A DNA stretch of 24,109 nucleotides from an uncultured Alphaproteobacteria bacterium (GTDB taxonomy: Bacteria > Pseudomonadota > Alphaproteobacteria > Reyranellales > Reyranellaceae), in the NCBI GenBank assembly GCA_903929895.1, contig CAIYWM010000655.1, positions 1 to 24,109 of the forward strand, read 5' to 3'. Shown piece after piece: positions 15,793 to 20,358 of the stretch. Every line of letters starts with the position of its first letter. Position 1 is the first letter of the stretch. A program made the position numbers and the translations under genes. Under the pieces are notes generated by a model that made no database searches, was not told the origin of the DNA, and saw only the letters and a program-made list of their open reading frames with translations.

Positions 15793-15801
15793 GGAGGTGA
15801 T
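15793..15801 (+). promoter_or_regulatory. extended Shine-Dalgarno sequence before the 70-residue gene
   Basis: GGAGGTGAT is complementary over nine bases to the usual 3' end of 16S rRNA (AUCACCUCC). It points to ATG 15809, 7 bases after its end, and is the main reason for calling the small gene that follows. Confidence 0.6.
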
Positions 15802-15808
15802 ACGACAC

Positions 15809-16021
15809 ATGGCGAGAGATATTCGAACCATGCCCAACGGCCTGATCGCGCCACTTACCCAGGCCGCCCTTGCTTCCCTGCGTGCGCTGGCCGAAGGCAC
15901 CGCCGCTTCGATGCCCGAAGAGCACCGCATACGCCTCCTTCATCTGGCCTTGATCGAGACGAGCTCCGAAGGCGATGCCATCACGGCGCTCGGCCGCGAA
16001 CGGCTGATCTGCGATCGCTAG
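15809..16021 (+). CDS. small hypothetical protein, 70 residues
   Basis: A short protein, largely alpha-helical in appearance: a polar start MARDIRTMPNG, then PLTQAALASLRALAEGT, and EEHRIRLLHLALIETSSEGD, ending ALGRERLICDR. No domain is recognised, and there is no signal peptide or membrane segment. The TSSEGDAITALGRERL part reads like the C-terminal half of small proteobacterial helical proteins in which a position is scored by G-x-x-x-L-T; this is only a resemblance. The nine-base Shine-Dalgarno match upstream makes translation likely. A second ATG (15830) could also serve. The TAG stop shares the palindrome CTAG with the stop of the phosphatase gene on the other strand. Separate from the membrane-protein gene by 161 bases, so it may have its own promoter. 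Confidence 0.6.
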   Translation: MARDIRTMPNGLIAPLTQAALASLRALAEGTAASMPEEHRIRLLHLALIETSSEGDAITALGRERLICDR

Positions 16022-17346
16022 TAGTTGCCACCCGTGGCCGTGACGCAACCCGGATCGACCGCCGCCTTGACGATCTTGAGAAAGGTCTCGAGAGGGCAGG
16101 CATTGTTCACGAGGTCCGCTGAACAGGCCGGCAGCGCCACCTGCACCATGCCTGGCGGATCGCGGTAGGTGAGCGGCGCGCGACGGCGCATCTCATCCAG
16201 CGTCTGCGCATAGTAGGCGATGCGCACGTAGCGCTTTTCGCTCCTCGCCTCACGAAACTGCTCGAAGGCCAGCGCGCCGCCCGGCGTGGCCTCGCCGGGG
16301 AGGAAGCCCGGAATCTGCCAGGTGAGGTCGAGCAGGGCGGCGACGTTGTGGATGTTGCTCTCGTGACCCACCAGCAATCCGAGGCGCACCGGCTGGCCCG
16401 TGGCCGCATGGCCGGGGAAGCTATGGCCATTCACCAGGATGGCGCCGATCAGCGTCAGGAGGTTCGACCCGCGCTGCTGGGCGATGGGCTTGGTCTTCTG
16501 GGTGAGATCCTGATCGAGCTGATGGAGCGTCAGGAGTTCACGCAGCGTGGCATCGTGCGCCAGCCGCCCCCATGCGACCTCATCCTTGGGCATGCCCTCG
16601 GCGGTTTGCATGAGGAAATTCTCGGCGGCGGTCGAGGCATAGCCGATCGGGCCACGCAGCCGAACGCCGTCCTCGGTGCCGCTCACGATGCTCGTGGGAA
16701 CGCCTGCTTCACCGCAGCTGCCGCCGCCGGCTGACTTGGTGGCGTCGGCCGGACAGAGGACGGATTGCATCATGGAGAGCGCCGCGGGGTAATCGCGCTG
16801 CACCGACGCGAAGCTGCCGCCCAGGCGCGCCAGGATTGCGGCGCGGTTGGCCGCGAGATCCATGGGGCAGGACGCGGTCGGCTGCGGATTAAAGAGCGGA
16901 TCCGGCACCGTGAAATTCGCCTGGTTGCGCAGGGGCAGGTTGGCACAGCGCGGATACATGCCGGCCAGGAGCGCGGCCCCCGACGTGCGTGTCCGCTGAG
17001 AAAGATCGGTCCACGCCGCGACCGTGCCGGCGGTCGGGCAATCGTCCGCCTGGACCAGCCCGCGCCCGCCATAGAGCACGCGGTAATAGCCGCCCATCAG
17101 GCGCATCAGCTCCTCGCCACGGGGCGAGAGGAAGCCGGGCTGGACCGGCCAGGTGGGCCAGGGCGTTGCGCTGTGCTTGTCGAGCTGCTCGTTGGACGAG
17201 GTCGGCGAGCGAACGCCGTGCCGGTTCACCAGGATCGCCCGTTCGATCTGCCAGCCCGGCGGCGTCGGCAGGATTTCAGCGCTGGCCGGCATCAAGGCCG
17301 CCAGAAGCGAGGCAACGAGGACGACGGTAAAGACGCGAATGCTCAT
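16018..17346 (-). CDS. periplasmic histidine acid phosphatase (AppA/Agp-like)
   Basis: A 442-residue exported phosphatase. Residues 1-23 form a Sec signal peptide ending ASA-E. The N-terminal catalytic motif ILVNRHGVRSPT has R42, H43 (phosphohistidine nucleophile), R46 and the following PT. The C-terminal proton-donor motif, usually HD, reads GHESNIHNVAALLDL with H328 and E329. Cysteines in DDCP, PRCA, ASCP, VLCPAD, GSCGEA, PACS and NACP suggest several disulfides, in line with the periplasm. Family members are phytases, glucose-1-phosphatases or general acid phosphatases; HE/HD differences have been linked to substrate preference, but which one applies here is unknown. GGGAG lies 5 nt before ATG 17346. 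Alone in its transcript; convergent with the 70-residue gene. Confidence 0.9.
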   Translation of the reverse strand: MSIRVFTVVLVASLLAALMPASAEILPTPPGWQIERAILVNRHGVRSPTSSNEQLDKHSATPWPTWPVQPGFLSPRGEELMRLMGGYYRVLYGGRGLVQADDCPTAGTVAAWTDLSQRTRTSGAALLAGMYPRCANLPLRNQANFTVPDPLFNPQPTASCPMDLAANRAAILARLGGSFASVQRDYPAALSMMQSVLCPADATKSAGGGSCGEAGVPTSIVSGTEDGVRLRGPIGYASTAAENFLMQTAEGMPKDEVAWGRLAHDATLRELLTLHQLDQDLTQKTKPIAQQRGSNLLTLIGAILVNGHSFPGHAATGQPVRLGLLVGHESNIHNVAALLDLTWQIPGFLPGEATPGGALAFEQFREARSEKRYVRIAYYAQTLDEMRRRAPLTYRDPPGMVQVALPACSADLVNNACPLETFLKIVKAAVDPGCVTATGGNY

Positions 17347-17404
17347 GATTCTCCCCCGGAGGCCGCACTATGCCGTCTCCAGGTCCCGCGCGTCATCCAT
17401 TCCG

Positions 17405-17413
17405 TGCTAAAAT
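17405..17413 (+). promoter_or_regulatory. candidate extended -10 promoter TGCTAAAAT
   Basis: TG-n-TAAAAT is a good extended -10 element. It ends 7 bases before ATG 17421, so transcription would start at that ATG. No -35 box is visible. It may drive the small frame at 17421 and the ABC exporter gene beyond. Confidence 0.4.
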
Positions 17414-17420
17414 CCGATCC

Positions 17421-17600
17421 ATGCCCGTCCGATGGACGATCTCGCACACCGACCGGCCGGTCGTCGCCGCCTCCGACAACAGCTTCGAACAGGCCAGGAC
17501 CTTTGCCGTCGCGGCCACAGCCGGGCGCCCCCTCTCCCGCTTCCGCGAACTGCACCTCGCGCGGCGGCGGCTGGACGCCCAGCCGCAGCCTGATGACTGA
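17421..17600 (+). CDS. short hypothetical frame, possibly the truncated start of an RWTISH-type protein
   Basis: A 59-residue frame beginning MPVRWTISHTDRPVVAASDN. The RWTISH opening reminds me of a family of about 130-residue hypothetical proteins from related bacteria, but the similarity stops after about 20 residues and the rest (arginine and alanine rich, ending DAQPQPDD) looks like non-coding translation. No ribosome site is present; a TGCTAAAAT element 7 bases upstream could give a leaderless mRNA. It ends 37 bases before the ABC exporter ATG. It may be a relic, or a leader peptide. Low confidence. Confidence 0.25.
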   Translation: MPVRWTISHTDRPVVAASDNSFEQARTFAVAATAGRPLSRFRELHLARRRLDAQPQPDD

Positions 17601-17612
17601 GCCGGAACCCGC

Positions 17613-17628
17613 ACCCCCTCGCGGGGGT
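17613..17628. other. GC-rich hairpin just ahead of the ABC exporter start
   Basis: ACCCCC-TCGC-GGGGGT forms a perfect 6-bp stem with a 4-base loop. The stem ends 9 bases before ATG 17638, so it would lie in or next to the ribosome binding region. No T-run follows, so it is not a standard terminator. Confidence 0.4.
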
Positions 17629-17637
17629 TGAGCCGGG

Positions 17638-19494
17638 ATGCCTTCACCTTCGACGGTCAGCACCAGCTCGTTCCGCGAGCGCGTCGGCGCGCTCCGGAAC
17701 CTGCGGCCCTTCCTCGCCATGGTCTGGGCCACCAGCCCGACGCTGACCGCCGCGACCATCGCACTGCGCCTGATGCGCGCGCTGCTGCCGGTGGCGACGC
17801 TCTACATCGGCAAACTGATCATCGACGACGTCGTGATGCTGGTTCAGCTGCCCGACAAGCCCGCGACGCTGCAGCAATGGCTGGACAGCGGCCATCTCAA
17901 CCGGCTCGGGCTGCTGCTGGGGGCCGAGTTCGCGGTGGCGGTGGCGGCCGACGTGCTGGGGCGCATCGTCTCGCTGCTCGACGGGCTGCTGGCCGAGCAG
18001 GTCAGCACCAGTTCGAGCGTGCGGCTGATGGAACATGCCGCGACGCTCGACCTCGAGGATTTCGAGGATGCCGAATTCCAGGACCAGCTCGAACGGGCAC
18101 GCCGCCAGACCAGTGGCCGCATGACCCTGATGAGCCAGCTCTTCTCGCAGGCCCAGGACCTCGTGACGGTGGCGAGCCTGGCCGCCGGCCTAATCGTTTT
18201 CGCGCCCTGGCTGATCGTGCTGCTGCTGGTGGCGCTGGTCCCCGCCTTCCTCGGCGAGGCGCATTTCAACGCCAAGAGCTATTCGCTCGATTTCGGCCGC
18301 ACGCCCGAGCGGCGGGAGCTCGACTATGTCCGGCAGACCGCGGCCAGCGCCGAGACCGCCAAGGAAGTGAAGATCTTCGGGCTGAACGGGTTCCTGATCG
18401 ATCGCTATCGCCGGCTCGCCGCGTCGTTCTACGAGGCCAATCGCCGCCTCGCGCTGCGACGTGCCGGCTGGGGCGGTCTGTTCACCACCATCGGCACCAT
18501 CGGCTACTATTTCGCCTACGCCTACATCGCGTGGCGTACGCTGACCGGCGAATTCTCGGTAGGCGACCTCACCTTCCTCGCAGGCTCGTTCCGCCGTCTG
18601 CGCACCTTGCTCGAATCGCTGCTGAGCGGCTTCTCCTCGGTGGCCGGCCAGGCGCTCTATCTCGACGACCTCTTCTCTTTTTTCGATGTCCGACCCGAGA
18701 TTCATTCGCCGGCCAATCCCCTGCCCTTTCCCAAACCGATCCGCGAAGGCTTCGTGTTCGAGGATGTCGGTTTCATCTATCCCGGCGCCGAGCGCTGGGC
18801 GGTGCGCCATCTCTCCTTCACCCTGAAGGCCGGCGAGGTCGTGGCACTGGTCGGCGAGAACGGCGCCGGCAAGACCACGCTGGTCAAGCTGCTGACGCGG
18901 CTCTACGACCCCGACGAAGGCCGCATCCTGCTCGACGGCCGCGACCTGCGCGACTACGGGCTCGACGAGCTGCGCGGCAGCATGGGCGTCATCTTCCAGG
19001 ACTTCGTCCGCTACAACCTGCCGGCGGGCGACAATATCGCGGTCGGCCGCATCGAGGCCCGCGGCGACCATGAGCGCATCGCGCGCGCGGCCAGCCGAAG
19101 CCAGGCCGATGAGGTGATCGGCCACCTTCCCCATGGCTACGACCAGATGATCGGCAAGCGCTTCAAGAACGGCGTCGAACTGTCCGGCGGCGAATGGCAG
19201 AAGATCGCCATCGCCCGTGCCTACATGCGCGAGGCCGAAGTGCTGATCCTCGACGAACCGACCGCCGCCCTCGATGCCCGCGCCGAGTTCGAGGTGTTCC
19301 AGCGCTTCAAGGAGCTGAGCAGGGGCAAGACCGCGGTGCTGATCTCACACCGCTTCTCGAGTGTCCGCATGGCCGACCGGATCCTGGTGCTGGCGGACGG
19401 CAGGGTCGAGGCGCAGGGCACGCACGAGGAGTTGGTGGCGCAGCAGGGCCGCTATGCCGAGCTCTTCGAGCTGCAGGCGGCGGGGTATCGCTAG
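17638..19494 (+). CDS. fused ABC transporter, membrane and ATPase domains (exporter type)
   Basis: A 618-residue half-transporter. The membrane domain (about 25-345) has six hydrophobic segments, among them ATIALRLMRALLPVATLYIG, an AEFAVAVAADVLGRIVSLL helix, LAAGLIVFAPWLIVLLLVAL and GTIGYYFAYAYIAWRTL. The ATPase domain (about 375-612) has Walker A GENGAGKTT (406-414), the Q-loop in IFQDFVRYN, signature LSGGEWQK (from 515), Walker B VLILDEP (535-541, D539, E540) and the H-loop histidine H571. It should work as a homodimer or with a partner. The EFQDQLERARR and ETAKEVKIFGLNGFL segments are typical of bacterial lipid, peptide or drug exporters in this group; the cargo is unknown. ATG 17638 lies right after a GC-rich hairpin and has only a weak ribosome site. 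Confidence 0.93.
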   Translation: MPSPSTVSTSSFRERVGALRNLRPFLAMVWATSPTLTAATIALRLMRALLPVATLYIGKLIIDDVVMLVQLPDKPATLQQWLDSGHLNRLGLLLGAEFAVAVAADVLGRIVSLLDGLLAEQVSTSSSVRLMEHAATLDLEDFEDAEFQDQLERARRQTSGRMTLMSQLFSQAQDLVTVASLAAGLIVFAPWLIVLLLVALVPAFLGEAHFNAKSYSLDFGRTPERRELDYVRQTAASAETAKEVKIFGLNGFLIDRYRRLAASFYEANRRLALRRAGWGGLFTTIGTIGYYFAYAYIAWRTLTGEFSVGDLTFLAGSFRRLRTLLESLLSGFSSVAGQALYLDDLFSFFDVRPEIHSPANPLPFPKPIREGFVFEDVGFIYPGAERWAVRHLSFTLKAGEVVALVGENGAGKTTLVKLLTRLYDPDEGRILLDGRDLRDYGLDELRGSMGVIFQDFVRYNLPAGDNIAVGRIEARGDHERIARAASRSQADEVIGHLPHGYDQMIGKRFKNGVELSGGEWQKIAIARAYMREAEVLILDEPTAALDARAEFEVFQRFKELSRGKTAVLISHRFSSVRMADRILVLADGRVEAQGTHEELVAQQGRYAELFELQAAGYR

Positions 19495-19498
19495 CGCC

Positions 19499-19625
19499 AT
19501 GAAGATCGCCACCTTCCCCGTGAACCGGCGCCTGGCCCGACATCGTCTGCCTGCAGGCACTGAAGGCCGCCCATGACGCCTTTCCCGCGGCCGACCTGCG
19601 GCGAGTGGGCTTTCACGCCGCGTGG
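19499..19625 (+). pseudogene. xthA: remnant of an exodeoxyribonuclease III gene (xthA), N-terminal part
   Basis: The ATG 5 bases after the exporter stop starts MKIATFPVN, close to the standard XthA opening MKIATFNVNG. The frame then breaks. In another frame, from about 19535, the sequence reads WPDIVCLQALKAAHDAFPAA followed by DLRRVGFHAAW, matching the next conserved XthA block (PDIVCLQELK..., FP, G(Y/F)...W) which includes the metal-binding glutamate position; here Q-E-L-K has become Q-A-L-K. About 14-18 codons between the two blocks are gone, the frame is shifted, and everything after residue about 60 of the enzyme is missing. The downstream edge meets a 13-bp palindrome. It cannot encode an active nuclease. 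Identification rests on reading the motifs by eye. Confidence 0.7.
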
Positions 19626-19650
19626 CTCGAGCTGACGAAAGAGCAGCCCA

Positions 19651-19681
19651 CTTCCCCTTTGCGGAACCCGCAAAGGGGAAG
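19651..19681. repeat. 13-bp perfect palindrome, REP-like or bidirectional hairpin
   Basis: CTTCCCCTTTGCG and its exact reverse complement CGCAAAGGGGAAG are separated by the 5-base loop GAACC. Neither strand shows a T-run behind the stem, so it is not a classical intrinsic terminator, although it lies between two genes pointing at each other (the exporter and the small secreted protein). Its form resembles intergenic palindromic repeats dispersed in alphaproteobacterial genomes. Only one copy is in this window. Confidence 0.75.
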
Positions 19682-19693
19682 AGGTTTGAAGGC

Positions 19694-20035
19694 TCACATC
19701 GAGGGCGGAAGCTCCTTCAGCGCCTTCTCGGCGATCGGCATCATCTCGGCGCAAAAGGCCTTCTTGTTCTTTCCCGCTTCCTTTTCCATCGTGTCGTAGG
19801 CCTTGTCGAGCTTGCGATCGGCGATGTTGAGCTGCTTTTCCGCCCAATCGATCCAGAACTCGAGGCGCTTCTCCTGGTCCCTCGTCATGTCGAGGTCGCA
19901 GGTGTCCACGGCGATGGAGACGGCGTAGAGACCGATCACCATCTTCTCGGCGTCGTCCTTCGTGGGCTTCTGGGCGGAAGCGGTTGCGAACGGCAGCGCA
20001 AGCAGGGCGAGGGTGCAAGAAAGCAAGCGGATCAT
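19694..20035 (-). CDS. small secreted hypothetical protein
   Basis: A 113-residue protein. Residues 1-21 form a Sec signal peptide (basic start, leucine-rich core, TASA-Q cleavage). The mature part is about 92 residues, rich in Lys, Asp and Glu, apparently helical, with two cysteines (DTCDLDM and AFCAEMM) that could form one disulfide, and a WIDWAEKQLNIADRKLDKAY helix. No domain is recognised. ATG 20035 is chosen over an open extension upstream because AGGAG lies 7 nt before it and the signal peptide starts there. It lies between two gene relics (xthA and osmC pieces) but itself looks intact. Confidence 0.8.
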   Translation of the reverse strand: MIRLLSCTLALLALPFATASAQKPTKDDAEKMVIGLYAVSIAVDTCDLDMTRDQEKRLEFWIDWAEKQLNIADRKLDKAYDTMEKEAGKNKKAFCAEMMPIAEKALKELPPSM

Positions 20036-20093
20036 CGACGACTCCTGGGTGGGGTGCCGCGCCATGCGGCGCCCCGGGACTGATGCTGGAATG

Positions 20094-20243
20094 CTACTTC
20101 AAAGTCTTGCTGAGCGTAATCTCGGCATTGAGCAGCCGGGAAACGGGACAACCCTTCTCGGCCGCCTCCGCCAGCCTGTCGAAGGTCGCCTGGTCAGTGG
20201 TCTCTGCCAGCCAGCGGGCGAAGCTCGTGAAAGTCGGTGCCAA
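20094..20243 (-). pseudogene. osmC: C-terminal fragment of an OsmC-family peroxiredoxin gene
   Basis: The minus-strand frame ending at the TAG 20094-20096 reads DQATFDRLAEAAEKGCPVSR followed by LLNAEITLSKTLK, the usual C-terminus of OsmC (the CPVS-x-LLNAEITL block with the second redox cysteine). A further 16 codons upstream are loosely similar. The other about 90 residues of the roughly 140-residue enzyme, including the first reactive cysteine, are missing, and the frame beyond runs into the start region of the histidine kinase gene. It has no start codon or ribosome site of its own. It should be inactive in hydroperoxide reduction. Confidence 0.7.
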
Positions 20244-20358
20244 GGTCGTGCGCGACGGAAGCGGCAGGGAAACTTGCACCGGCCGCTCGTGGCTACCCCG
20301 GAACCCGGCGGAATGATAGCATTCCTGGCGTTCCAAAGGTTGATCTGGGAAGTGGCGG

